From assembly GCA_946408865.1 (NCBI GenBank), contig CAMJTZ010000006.1, positions 1 to 30,189 on the forward strand: 30,189 nucleotides of DNA, given 5' to 3'. This document shows positions 22,483-30,189 of the stretch, piece by piece. The stretch's first letter is position 1. Every line of letters begins with the position of its first letter. The stretch is from an uncultured Clostridia bacterium (GTDB taxonomy: Bacteria; Bacillota_A; Clostridia; Christensenellales; Aristaeellaceae). Below the pieces are notes generated by a model. That model was not told where the DNA came from. It saw nothing but the letters and a program-made list of their open reading frames with translations, and ran no database searches. Both the position numbers and the translations under genes were made by a program.

Positions 22483-23200
22483 CCGGCGGATTCTTCTGCC
22501 AGAGATCGTACGGTTCGTGCTGCAGTGCGTGGAGAATCCGCTCAGCGGCGTCGGGAAAGGTCGCTTTCATACCGGAGAGAAGGCGTGCGGCCGTTTCCCG
22601 CTCCGTATGTCCGTCAGCCGGGCAGGCGGAGCGGACAACCGGGAGGGACAGGACTTTCTGCATATGCCGGACATGGCTTTCCGGAAGGTAAACCAAAGGC
22701 CTTATGACGGTGACGCCGGTGCGGCTCATGGTGGAGCAGGGATGGAAAGTACGGAAGCGTCCTTCGTGGAAAAGGGAAAGGATTAGCGTTTCGATGGCAT
22801 CATCCCGGTGATGACCGAGAGCCAGCTTGTTGCATCCGTTTTCGACACAGGTGTTGGCGAGAACTGCGCGGCGCATTTTGGCGCACAGCGCACAGGGATT
22901 CTTCTCCTTACGGTACTCAAAAATGATTTCTCCGATCTGTGTTTCTCGGATAATATACGGGATTCCGAGCGAGTCGCACAGCGCTGCAACTCCGGAATAA
23001 TCCGGCGCGCCGAGTCCGTTGCCAACGGTGATGGCAAGGAGCGAAAAATCTTTGTGCGTGAATTTCCGGTACAAAGAGAGCGCATGCAGGAGAAGGAGGG
23101 AATCCTTTCCGCCGGAGACGCCGATGGCGACCTTGTCTCCGTTTCCGATCAGATGAAAATCGGTATCCGCTTTCCGGATGCAGCCAAGTGTTTTCTTCAT
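22460..23200 (-). CDS. TtcA-family PP-loop tRNA thiolation protein
   Basis: The TtcA/TilS group of PP-loop ATPases adenylates a tRNA base for thiolation (TtcA: 2-thiocytidine 32) or lysidine formation. The 246-residue product has the PP-loop SGGKDS (29-34), CALC (Cys103, Cys106) and a third cysteine, Cys193 in RSACPADG. This is the same three-cysteine pattern that holds the iron-sulfur cluster in TtcA, and LGHHRDDAIETLILSLF (128-144) is also typical. This favours TtcA over TilS, although the Firmicutes members are not all characterised. The frame is open 22 codons further upstream; the ATG at 23200 has GGAGG 10 nt before it, formed by the last codons of ispE. The gap to ispE is 5 nt. Confidence 0.85.
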   Translation of the reverse strand: MKKTLGCIRKADTDFHLIGNGDKVAIGVSGGKDSLLLLHALSLYRKFTHKDFSLLAITVGNGLGAPDYSGVAALCDSLGIPYIIRETQIGEIIFEYRKEKNPCALCAKMRRAVLANTCVENGCNKLALGHHRDDAIETLILSLFHEGRFRTFHPCSTMSRTGVTVIRPLVYLPESHVRHMQKVLSLPVVRSACPADGHTERETAARLLSGMKATFPDAAERILHALQHEPYDLWQKNPPEPDDNEP

Positions 23201-23205
23201 CAGAT

Positions 23206-24075
23206 TTATTCCTCCATGATCCGTATGCTGTCCGACTGCGTATGGCAGAGATGGATAACGCGCCACCGGCGGCGCAGGGAAGAGAGCGCCTTTTCGGCAA
23301 GGACACGGGAACGGAAGGCGCCGAAAACGGCGCTGCCGCTGCCGGTCATCTGCGCAGCGAAGGCACCGGCGGATTTCAGGGCGTTCACTGCTTCCGGAAT
23401 CTCCGGACAGGCGGAGGCGGAGACGGACTCGAGCACGTTGCCGATGGAAACAGCCAGCAGATCGGGATTGCCGGTTTCCAGGGAAAGGAGTACCGCCCCT
23501 GTATCAGGACGCTGCTGCGGGAGAGAGGCGTGATAAGCGGCAAAAATGTCCCTTGTGCTCAGCGCGCGGCAGGGCTGGAAAACCAGGAGCCAGTAATTGA
23601 TCTCACAGGGATGATCCTCCAGCAGTTCACCGATGCCCCGGGTGCGTACAAGACCGCCGTGGAGGCAGAAAGGCACGTCGGCGCCCAGGGAGAGGCCGAC
23701 AGATTCAAGCTCGCCAGCGGGAAGATTCAGATTCCACATCCGGTTCAGCCCATACAGGACGGCTGCGGCATCTGCGCTTCCGCCGCCGAGGCCGGCTCCC
23801 ATGGGAATGGTTTTATGCAGACGGATCTGAACGCCCTGCCGCACGCCGCAGTGTTCGCGGAGCAGGCTCGCAGCCCGCCAGGCAAGGTTTGTCCGGTCCG
23901 CCCGGGAAACCGGGAATCCGCTGGTGATGACGGAGATATCGGGCGCCGGAGACAGCTCAATCTCATCGGCAAGGGAGACCGGCTGCATCACCATATCCAT
24001 AAGGTGATACCCGTCAGGACGGACGCCGGTGATGTCGAGAGACCAGTTGATTTTCGCAAAAGCTTTCAGCTGCAT
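23206..24075 (-). CDS. ispE: 4-diphosphocytidyl-2-C-methyl-D-erythritol kinase
   Basis: IspE is the ATP-dependent GHMP kinase of the non-mevalonate (MEP) isoprenoid pathway, phosphorylating CDP-methylerythritol. The 289-residue product begins QLKAFAKINWSLDITGVRPDG (shown in part), with Lys8 in the typical AKIN motif. The GHMP ATP loop is PMGAGLGGGSADAAAVL (91-107), GADVPFCLHGG is in the middle, and the C-terminal GHMP motif MTGSGSAVFGAF follows. The frame is open 57 codons further upstream, but that part is Cys/Phe-rich and unlike the family; GGAGG lies 7 nt before the ATG at 24075. It implies isoprenoid supply via the MEP pathway. It is co-transcribed with the ttcA-like gene. Confidence 0.96.
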   Translation of the reverse strand: MQLKAFAKINWSLDITGVRPDGYHLMDMVMQPVSLADEIELSPAPDISVITSGFPVSRADRTNLAWRAASLLREHCGVRQGVQIRLHKTIPMGAGLGGGSADAAAVLYGLNRMWNLNLPAGELESVGLSLGADVPFCLHGGLVRTRGIGELLEDHPCEINYWLLVFQPCRALSTRDIFAAYHASLPQQRPDTGAVLLSLETGNPDLLAVSIGNVLESVSASACPEIPEAVNALKSAGAFAAQMTGSGSAVFGAFRSRVLAEKALSSLRRRWRVIHLCHTQSDSIRIMEE

Positions 24076-24102
24076 GGGCGCCTCCGGATTCTTGATGGGA
24101 AA

Positions 24103-24131
24103 ATGATATACCTTCCGACAGTGAAATTCAA
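24103..24131 (-). promoter_or_regulatory. Promoter of ispE-ttcA-like operon
   Basis: On the minus strand, TTGAAT (24126-24131), a 17-bp spacer and TATCAT (24103-24108) lie 27 nt before the ispE start codon. Confidence 0.65.
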
Positions 24132-24156
24132 GGAAAGAGTGGAAGGGGGTACCGGG

Positions 24157-24185
24157 TTGCGCAGACCGGAAGGAAGATGTAAAAT
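24157..24185 (+). promoter_or_regulatory. Promoter of DUF1934-gpsA
   Basis: TTGCGC (24157-24162), a 17-bp spacer and TAAAAT (24180-24185) lie 32 nt before the DUF1934 ATG. It diverges from the ispE promoter. Confidence 0.6.
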
Positions 24186-24217
24186 TAAATATACAACAGG
24201 AAGGAGCGCATGAAAAA

Positions 24218-24679
24218 ATGGCTGAAGAAAAAACAGTGCTTATCAACCTTCTCGCGATTGCCAGATATGATCATGCTCCTGATTATCCGATTCAGTTTAT
24301 TACCCGGGGAAAGCTGCTCATGGGAGATAACGAAAATGCCGTGCTCGAATACACGGAATCCCAGCAGGATGAGGAAACGGGAGAAATCGCGACAGCTCTT
24401 GTAACGCTGATGCTTGAGAAAAACCGTGTCACGATGACACGGAAAGGGGATTACTCCAACACCATGGTTTTTGTACCGGAGCAGCGGTTTGAAGGCGCAT
24501 ACCGGACCCCTTTCGGAACGATGGATATGGCCGTTTATTCCAGGGGAGTGCAGTGTGATATCGGCGAACAGAAAGGTTCCGTTCACCTGAAATATCAGCT
24601 GGACATCCAGGGCGCCTACGCCTCTTCCAATGAACTGCATCTTGAATACACGGAAAACGGGAGTGAAAAAGCACAATGA
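24218..24679 (+). CDS. DUF1934 beta-barrel protein (YwiB-like)
   Basis: DUF1934 proteins are small cytosolic beta-barrels of unknown function, resembling calycin/lipocalin folds. The 153-residue product shows the family features: YPIQFITRGKLLMGDNENAV, LEYTES, VTMTRKGDYSNTMVFVP, and TPFGTMDMAVYSRGVQCDI followed by GSVHLKYQLDIQGAYASSNEL. The start is the ATG at 24218 after AGGAAGGAG (about 24198-24205); an out-of-frame ATG at 24210 would read into a short unrelated peptide. The stop codon overlaps the gpsA start as ATGA, so gpsA is translationally coupled to it. Ligand and role unknown. Confidence 0.88.
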   Translation: MAEEKTVLINLLAIARYDHAPDYPIQFITRGKLLMGDNENAVLEYTESQQDEETGEIATALVTLMLEKNRVTMTRKGDYSNTMVFVPEQRFEGAYRTPFGTMDMAVYSRGVQCDIGEQKGSVHLKYQLDIQGAYASSNELHLEYTENGSEKAQ

Positions 24680-25680
24680 AAATCGCCGTACTCGGATCCG
24701 GAACCTGGGGTGTCGCGCTTTCGCGCATACTGTCGCTGAACGGGGCGGAGGTAACCGTCTGGAGCAAATTCCCGGAGGAAGCAGAAAAACTCCGTGAGAC
24801 GCGTGAAGCTCCGAACCTGCCCGGCGTGCATATTCCCGATGAGATTGTCTTTACGGCGGATCCGGCAGAAGCGGCGGACAGGGCAGATTATATTCTGGTG
24901 GTGGTTCCTTCCATTTTCGTGCGTGATACGGTGGCGCTGTTTTCCGGATACGCGGATCGGAAACCCGTGTGGATCAACGCATCAAAGGGCATCGAGAAAG
25001 ATACTCTGATGACCCTTACGGAAGTGATTGAGGATGAAATGGAACGGCGCGCCGGATGGAAACCGGTGACGGTCGCTGTCAGCGGACCGACACACGCGGA
25101 AGAAGTAGCCCGGGATATGCCGACCCTGATCGTCGCGGCGGGCGATGACTCTGAGATTACCGAGAAAGTACAGAAGCTGTTTGAAGGATCCTGCATACGG
25201 CCGTATACGAACAGCGACAAACGCGGCGTGCAGATCTGCGGAGCGCTGAAAAACGTGGAAGCGCTGGCTGTCGGTATTGCAAAAGGACTCGGATACGGAG
25301 ATAACACCCGGGCAGCGATGATAACCCGCGGGATGGAGGAAATCCGGCGTCTCGGTCTGGCAATGGGATGCAATGAACGGACTTTCTTCGGCCTGGCGGG
25401 AATCGGCGACCTGATTGTTACAGCGACGAGCAATCACAGCCGCAATAACCGGGCTGGAATGCTGATCGGCCAGGGAAAAACACCGGAGGAAGCCCTGAAG
25501 GAAGTCGGTATGGTGGTTGAAGGCGTTAACGCCCTGCCCGCAGCCATCCGTCTGTGCGAAAAATACGGGATGGAAATGCCGCTGATTGAAGCGGTGCAGG
25601 CGATTGTTGAAAAAAACGCTGATCCGAAGGAAATTGTTCAGGATCTGATGAGCCGGAAGCTGAAACAGGAAAACATGTAA
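24676..25680 (+). CDS. gpsA: Glycerol-3-phosphate dehydrogenase [NAD(P)+]
   Basis: GpsA reduces dihydroxyacetone phosphate to sn-glycerol 3-phosphate, the backbone for membrane phospholipids. The 334-residue product has the Rossmann motif VLGSGTWG (5-12), NASKGIE with Lys104, VSGPTHAEEVARDMPT, and the catalytic lysine region GALKNVEALAVG (Lys192). GYGDNTRAAMITRG, GLAGIGDLIVTATSNHSRN and a C-terminal helix complete it. All expected residues are present. It starts by a 4-nt ATGA overlap with DUF1934. The following GH2 gene is 40 nt away with no terminator between, so it may be co-transcribed. Confidence 0.98.
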   Translation: MKIAVLGSGTWGVALSRILSLNGAEVTVWSKFPEEAEKLRETREAPNLPGVHIPDEIVFTADPAEAADRADYILVVVPSIFVRDTVALFSGYADRKPVWINASKGIEKDTLMTLTEVIEDEMERRAGWKPVTVAVSGPTHAEEVARDMPTLIVAAGDDSEITEKVQKLFEGSCIRPYTNSDKRGVQICGALKNVEALAVGIAKGLGYGDNTRAAMITRGMEEIRRLGLAMGCNERTFFGLAGIGDLIVTATSNHSRNNRAGMLIGQGKTPEEALKEVGMVVEGVNALPAAIRLCEKYGMEMPLIEAVQAIVEKNADPKEIVQDLMSRKLKQENM

Positions 25681-25720
25681 ACCAATACCACACAATCATG
25701 GAAACGGAGAGTTTTGCAGA

Positions 25721-28700
25721 ATGACGAAACTGCTGAATGACGGATGGGAATTCCTGAAGCTGGCCGGGGAAAGCACCGCAGAGGAAGCACGGAAGCAATC
25801 CGGATGGAAGAAAGTTGATCTTCCGCACGACTGGCTGATCTGGCAGCATAACGACCTGTATGAAACCGCGGACGTATGCTATCGCCGGGAAATGGAGCTC
25901 GCGACGGTTTCCGAATGCGTGCTGCTTCAGTTTGACGGGGTCTATATGGATTGCGACATACTGGTCAACGGAAAGAAAGTATGCAGCCACCCTTACGGAT
26001 ATACCGCTTTTCACGCGGACATAACGGACGCACTGCATCCGGGAAAGAACGAAGTGATGGTTTATATCCGTCATAAAAGCCCGAATTCCAGGTGGTATTC
26101 CGGGAGCGGGATTTTCCGGGATGTATACTGGAAAGAATTGCCTGCACAGCACATTGTGCCGGACAGCTTTTATCTGACAGAAAAAGAAGAAGAGGATGGA
26201 GACTGGCTGCTGCGCGTGCGGGCCGATACATCCAAAACAGACCAAAGTACATTTTCGTGCACAGTCGTGAACGCGGATGGAACAGAGCTGGCTGCCGGAA
26301 GTACCGAAAGCGCCGGAGGAAATGTAGACTTCGAATTAAGGCTGCACGGGGCAGAAGCCTGGGATCCGGAGCACCCGGTGCTCTATACGCTGAACTATTC
26401 TTTCGGAACAGAAACAGGAACGCAGCAGTTCGGCCTGCGGACCGTGGAATACAATCCGGACCGGGGTTTGATACTGAATCACCGCCCTTTCAAACTGAAA
26501 GGTGTATGCCTGCATCACGATCTTGGCGCGCTTGGCGCAGCTTTCCACGCAAAAGCCGCGAAACGCCAGCTGCAGCTGATGAAAGACATGGGCGTGAACG
26601 CGCTGCGGACCTCCCATAATCCGCCAGCTGCAAAGCTCCTGGACCTGTGCGACGAAATGGGTATTCTTGTGGACGACGAAGCCTTCGACATGTGGGAGCG
26701 GCCCAAGACGGAATATGATTATGCACGTTTTTTTCCGGAACATGAAGCGGAAGATGTTGCACTCTGGATCCGCAGGGACCGGTGTCATCCGAGTGTGATC
26801 CTCTGGTCCATCGGCAATGAAATATACGACATGCATGCAGACCTGCGGGGGACGGAGGTCTGCACCATGCTGACGGAGCAGGTGCGTTCCCACGATCCGG
26901 ACGGGCATGCGGCAGTGACATTCGGATGCAACTACATGCCGTGGGAAGGCGGACAGCGATGCGCCGACGTCGTTAAGATTGCCGGATACAATTACGGCGA
27001 AAAGTATTATGAAGAACACCACCGGAAGCATCCGGACTGGGTGATATACGGAAGCGAAACCGCAAGCGTGCTGAGCAGCAGGAATATCTACCATTTCCCG
27101 ATTGAAAAAAGCATTATGAGCGAATCGGACCTGCAGTGCAGCGCGCTGGGAAACAGCAACACCAGCTGGGGAGCCAATGACCTGCGGGCAATGATCACGG
27201 AGGATCTGCAGTGCAGATACAGCATGGGACAGTTTATCTGGAGCGGGATCGACTATATCGGGGAACCGACGCCCTATCATACGCGCAGCTGCTATTTCGG
27301 ACAGGCTGATACAGCCTGTTATCCCAAAGATTCCTATTACCTGTTTCAGAGTCTGTGGAGCAGCAAAAATGTGCTTCATATCGGCGTGTACTGGGACTGG
27401 AACCCGGGACAGATGATCGATGTACCGGTAATGACAAACTACTCCCGGGTGGAACTGCTGCTGAACGGGGAATCCCTCGGCGTGAAGGAAGTGCGCATGG
27501 ACAACGCTGAAATGTGCCTTCCGGTATGGAAAGTCCCGTACAGAAGCGGCAAACTGAAAGCGAGGGCACTGGACGGGAACGGAAACGTACTCGAAGAAAC
27601 AGTCCGGAGCAGCTTCGGCAACACGGCACAACTGCAGATTGTTTCTGAGAATGAATTCCTGCTGGGGGACGGACAGGATCTGGCTTTTGTTACTGTACAG
27701 GCTGTGGATGAAAACGGAAATCCGGTTGAGAACGCCCGCGACCGGGTACGCATAAAAGTCTCCGGAGGCGGATACCTTGCCGGAACGGACAACGGAGATT
27801 CCACCGATGCGGACGGATACAAGCAGAACAGCCGCCGCCTGTTTGGAGGGAAGCTGCTGCTGATCATTGCGTCGAACGGCCTTCCGGAAAATGCGTTGAT
27901 TTCTGCAGAGAGTACGGCCGGGCTGCGCACGGAAACTGTCATTCCGGTACGGAAAACGATGAGAGTTCCCGGAACTTCCTGCGAAATGCGGTTTCCGGAC
28001 AGTACGGATGACGGACGGATTCCTGTACGGAAAATTGAGATTGAAGCGGTGGATGACCCCGTAATCACAAAGGAACATCCGGTATGCAGCTTCCGGTGGA
28101 AACAGCTGCCTGAAAATGCGCAGGGATGCGGCGTGAGCTGGCAGATTACGAATGACGCCGGAATTGAATCCCCTTACGCGGAACTGGAGACAGAAGGAGA
28201 CCTGGTCCGGGTCCGCGGCCTGGGAGACGGAGAACTTATCCTGCGCGCGCTGGGCGGAAACGCGGAAGATCATCCGGAAATCATCAGCCAGATCGCTTTT
28301 TCCGTGAAGGGAGTCGGACAGCCGGCCATGGATCCATACGCTTTCATATGTGCGGGGCTGTATGATCTGCACGAAGGGGAGATCGGCACGGGGAACGAAA
28401 AAGGGATCGCCTTCTCGCGCGACGGAGAAAGCATGGTCGGCTTCAGCCGCGTGGATTTCGGAAACGCCGGATCAGATACGCTGATCCTGCCGATTTTCGC
28501 CCTCAACGGAGATCCGTACGAGATTGATCTTATCGACGGTGATCCCAGGAAAGACGGGAAAGTGCTGACGGTGCTTCATTATGAGAAGCCCAGCATATGG
28601 AATGTATACCAGGAGGAAACGTATCACCTTCCGTACCGCCTGAAGGGAGTCCATACTTTATGCTTCCGGATGCGGGACAAGGTGCATATGAAAGGATTCC

Positions 28701-29128
28701 GCTTTGAAAAGCAAAGCCGGGCGACAGATTTCCTGTATGCCGGGGAAGCGGATACTATTTACGGCGATTCCTTCGAAAAGTGCGGAAATACCGTCCAAAA
28801 CATCGGCAACAACGTTTCCCTTTGCTATGAGAGTATGGATTTCGGCGCACAGAAGGAATGGACGCTGATGATTCGCGGGAAAACAGAACTGCCGGTGAAT
28901 GCGATTACTGTTCGATTCCGGAACGAAGCAGGAGAGACAGAAAACGCCGTTGCAGATTTCATTGGAAGCGGTGAGCCGGAGCAGCGCTTCAGGGTGCTGA
29001 CGCCCGGCGGAATGTGCGAGGTCACCTTTGTATTCCTACCCGGAAGCCGTTTCGATTTCGAAGGATTCCGCTTCGTACAGTCCGATGATTCAAATGCCGG
29101 TTTTGACAGAAACAGGGAAATAAGATAA
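25721..29128 (+). CDS. Glycoside hydrolase family 2 protein (beta-galactosidase-like), multi-domain, intracellular
   Basis: This is a retaining glycosidase of the GH2 clan, probably beta-galactosidase-like but possibly acting on other plant or mucin glycans. The 1135-residue product has a sugar-binding jelly-roll domain (about 1-140; DLPHDW, SGSGIFRDVYW), an Ig-like domain (about 145-245), and the TIM barrel (about 250-550). The barrel carries TSHNPP, acid/base Glu367 (WSIGNE) and nucleophile Glu446 (GSETAS). A DUF4982-type domain follows (about 565-630, VELLLNGESLG), then a further Ig/invasin-like domain (about 640-750). Two C-terminal beta-rich modules (about 870-990 and 1005-1127) look like carbohydrate-binding modules. 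There is no signal peptide, so it should act on imported oligosaccharides. The ribosome binding site is ACGGAGAG. Exact specificity cannot be read from sequence. Confidence 0.9.
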   Translation: MTKLLNDGWEFLKLAGESTAEEARKQSGWKKVDLPHDWLIWQHNDLYETADVCYRREMELATVSECVLLQFDGVYMDCDILVNGKKVCSHPYGYTAFHADITDALHPGKNEVMVYIRHKSPNSRWYSGSGIFRDVYWKELPAQHIVPDSFYLTEKEEEDGDWLLRVRADTSKTDQSTFSCTVVNADGTELAAGSTESAGGNVDFELRLHGAEAWDPEHPVLYTLNYSFGTETGTQQFGLRTVEYNPDRGLILNHRPFKLKGVCLHHDLGALGAAFHAKAAKRQLQLMKDMGVNALRTSHNPPAAKLLDLCDEMGILVDDEAFDMWERPKTEYDYARFFPEHEAEDVALWIRRDRCHPSVILWSIGNEIYDMHADLRGTEVCTMLTEQVRSHDPDGHAAVTFGCNYMPWEGGQRCADVVKIAGYNYGEKYYEEHHRKHPDWVIYGSETASVLSSRNIYHFPIEKSIMSESDLQCSALGNSNTSWGANDLRAMITEDLQCRYSMGQFIWSGIDYIGEPTPYHTRSCYFGQADTACYPKDSYYLFQSLWSSKNVLHIGVYWDWNPGQMIDVPVMTNYSRVELLLNGESLGVKEVRMDNAEMCLPVWKVPYRSGKLKARALDGNGNVLEETVRSSFGNTAQLQIVSENEFLLGDGQDLAFVTVQAVDENGNPVENARDRVRIKVSGGGYLAGTDNGDSTDADGYKQNSRRLFGGKLLLIIASNGLPENALISAESTAGLRTETVIPVRKTMRVPGTSCEMRFPDSTDDGRIPVRKIEIEAVDDPVITKEHPVCSFRWKQLPENAQGCGVSWQITNDAGIESPYAELETEGDLVRVRGLGDGELILRALGGNAEDHPEIISQIAFSVKGVGQPAMDPYAFICAGLYDLHEGEIGTGNEKGIAFSRDGESMVGFSRVDFGNAGSDTLILPIFALNGDPYEIDLIDGDPRKDGKVLTVLHYEKPSIWNVYQEETYHLPYRLKGVHTLCFRMRDKVHMKGFRFEKQSRATDFLYAGEADTIYGDSFEKCGNTVQNIGNNVSLCYESMDFGAQKEWTLMIRGKTELPVNAITVRFRNEAGETENAVADFIGSGEPEQRFRVLTPGGMCEVTFVFLPGSRFDFEGFRFVQSDDSNAGFDRNREIR

Positions 29129-29131
29129 AAT
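29103..29131 (+). promoter_or_regulatory. Promoter of the flippase-like gene, inside the GH2 3' end
   Basis: A consensus TTGACA (29103-29108), a 17-bp spacer and TAAAAT (29126-29131) are present. The -35 lies in the last codons of the GH2 gene and the -10 overlaps its TAA stop codon (29126-29128). It is 52 nt before the next ATG, and no terminator is seen between the genes. Confidence 0.75.
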
Positions 29132-29182
29132 TAACAAGTTTAGTTTAATTATTACGCGTTGCGGCGGAAGCAGGAGGAAGGC

Positions 29183-30189
29183 ATGTCGACGAAACTCAAA
29201 AAAATACTGAGTTTTCTGTTTGTTGCAGCTTCTGTTACCGCTGTGATTATTATCGCATTCAGCAATACGGAACTGAAGGACGCCTGGAGTACAATAAAAC
29301 AACTGGATCTCTGGTGGCTGGCGGGCATTTTTGGATGCTGGATCGTGGGTGTTGTTTTTGACGGACTGAACTACTGGTGCTACCTGCGCCGCGAAAAATT
29401 CAAATTCAGTGTGGGACGCGCAATCAATGTCTCACTGATCGGTTTTTACTACAGCAACATTACGCCAAGCGCTGCAGGCGGCCAGCCCATGCAGGTCAAT
29501 TCGCTGCGAAAGGCAGGAATTCCGGTCGGTTACGGGACGATGGCGGTGACGATCCGGTTTTTTACAAATCAGTTCATGATTTCCATGATGGGACTGGTAC
29601 TCTTCCTGTTCAACAGAACCTTTGTGTATGAGCAGCTGCAGGGCGCTGTATGGCTTGTCCGGATCGGATGGACGATTAATTTTTCAGCAGTTCCGCTGGT
29701 CATCCTTGCCACGTGGAAACGCATGTGGGTCCAGCGCTTTTTCATCTGGCTGGCTTGTCTTCTGCATAAAATGCATCTTCTCAAAAACAAAGATGCCATG
29801 ATCGAAAAAATCACCGAGGTTCTGGATACCTACAACAAGGCCATGCGGGATCTTCTGAAGCAGCCGGGACAGATCGCAATCCAGTTTATGTGCAGCTTTA
29901 TCAGCCTGCTCGGTCTGATGGCGACAGTTGTTTTTACCTATTATGCTTTCGGCCAGCACGGAACCCCCTGGTATCAGTTGCTGACACTGAGCTGCCTGCT
30001 GTATCTCAGCGCCAGCTATACGCCTCTGCCCGGTGCAAGCGGCGCGCAGGAGGGCGGCTTTCTGGTTTATTTCAGGGGAATCTTCCACAACGGCATCATC
30101 GGTATGGCGCTCCTGACCTGGCGCTTTGTCACATTCTACCTGTTTCTGATCGTCGGCGTAGGAATGGTGATTCTGGAACGGATCATCGT
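29183..30189 (+). CDS. Lysylphosphatidylglycerol synthase TM-like/UPF0104 flippase-like membrane protein, 3'-truncated
   Basis: This family (UPF0104; the membrane part of MprF) includes lipid flippases. At least 335 codons are open to the window edge. The product has many hydrophobic segments (about 8-27, 43-60, 85-100, 125-145, 160-178, 230-255, 265-285, 310-332). It carries the two family landmarks: SNITPSAAGGQPMQV (about 92-106) in the first half and YTPLPGASGAQEGGF in the second. The start ATG has AGGAGGAAG at 29172-29180. Stand-alone members without a synthase domain are common; whether a C-terminal catalytic domain follows lies outside the window. Confidence 0.88.
   Translation, partial: MSTKLKKILSFLFVAASVTAVIIIAFSNTELKDAWSTIKQLDLWWLAGIFGCWIVGVVFDGLNYWCYLRREKFKFSVGRAINVSLIGFYYSNITPSAAGGQPMQVNSLRKAGIPVGYGTMAVTIRFFTNQFMISMMGLVLFLFNRTFVYEQLQGAVWLVRIGWTINFSAVPLVILATWKRMWVQRFFIWLACLLHKMHLLKNKDAMIEKITEVLDTYNKAMRDLLKQPGQIAIQFMCSFISLLGLMATVVFTYYAFGQHGTPWYQLLTLSCLLYLSASYTPLPGASGAQEGGFLVYFRGIFHNGIIGMALLTWRFVTFYLFLIVGVGMVILERII

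Noticed and set aside
26336..28372. Long open frame (678 codons) on the minus strand inside the GH2 gene
   Set aside because: It has no recognisable domains, is rich in Arg, His, Pro and Cys as antisense frames of GC-rich genes are, and sits fully inside a gene with a complete GH2 architecture.
1..30189. Search for CRISPR arrays, IS elements, integrases, phage genes, tRNA genes, T-boxes or riboswitches
   Set aside because: No regularly spaced repeats, transposase or integrase motifs, cloverleaf-like segments or long structured leaders were seen by eye. The window is gene-dense core chromosome.

Overview
The window looks like chromosomal DNA from a fermentative member of the Clostridia (Firmicutes/Bacillota), moderately GC-rich by eye. 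The grounds are strong GGAGG-type ribosome binding sites, sigma-A-like promoters with 17-18 bp spacers, and Firmicutes gene neighbourhoods: rplM-rpsI, DUF1385-prmC-prfA-tsaC beside rho and rpmE, prmA-rsmE-mtaB beside rpsU, and xpaC-telA. The species cannot be named from the sequence. I see no IS element, CRISPR array, prophage, tRNA or rRNA. No gene-free stretch exceeds 300 bases; the longest is the rpmE/DUF1385 divergent region (about 225 bp).

Layout. 1-791: end of the rplM-rpsI ribosomal operon and its terminator. 836-3357: a polar amino acid ABC importer (binding protein, permease, ATPase) with its own promoter. 3369-5085: glucose-6-phosphate isomerase, convergent with tsaC and sharing a terminator hairpin with it. 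5084-9176 (minus): DUF1385 membrane protein, prmC, prfA and tsaC, tightly overlapped. 9242-10694 (plus): rpmE behind an unusual promoter dyad, and a secreted SH3-like/beta-propeller-like protein. 10655-13541 (minus): a UPF0020-type methyltransferase and rho. 13560-13875 (minus): rpsU, missed by simple ORF finding because it is 57 codons long and starts with GTG. 13912-20215 (minus): a dephospho-CoA kinase/lytic transglycosylase fusion, an orphan oligopeptide-type binding protein, prmA, rsmE, mtaB and a HIT protein. 20248-22370 (minus): telA and xpaC. 22445-24131 (minus): ispE and a TtcA-like thiolase. 24157-29128 (plus): DUF1934, gpsA and a large intracellular GH2 glycosidase. 29103-end (plus): a flippase-like membrane protein cut by the window edge.

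Much of the window serves translation and its accuracy: ribosomal proteins L13, S9, L31 and S21; modification enzymes PrmA, PrmC, RsmE, MtaB, TsaC and TtcA-like; RF1; and Rho. MtaB needs the t6A base that TsaC helps make, and PrmC modifies RF1 encoded next to it.

The most unusual items are these. (1) A Rho whose RNA-binding domain is well conserved but whose ATPase site has lost the residues matching the E. coli catalytic glutamate, the arginine valve and both trans-acting arginines. (2) A single reading frame joining dephospho-CoA kinase, a transmembrane helix and an extracellular lytic transglycosylase. (3) The signal peptide of the next gene, a solute-binding protein, is encoded inside the tail of that fusion in another frame (77-nt overlap). 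(4) A dense inverted-repeat operator on the rpmE promoter. (5) rpmE and its neighbour lie in inverted orientation inside the otherwise classic rho-to-prfA cluster. Start codons were revised from the longest possible frame for the ABC ATPase, DUF1385, mtaB, rsmE, xpaC, ttcA and ispE genes, using ribosome binding sites and family N-termini.
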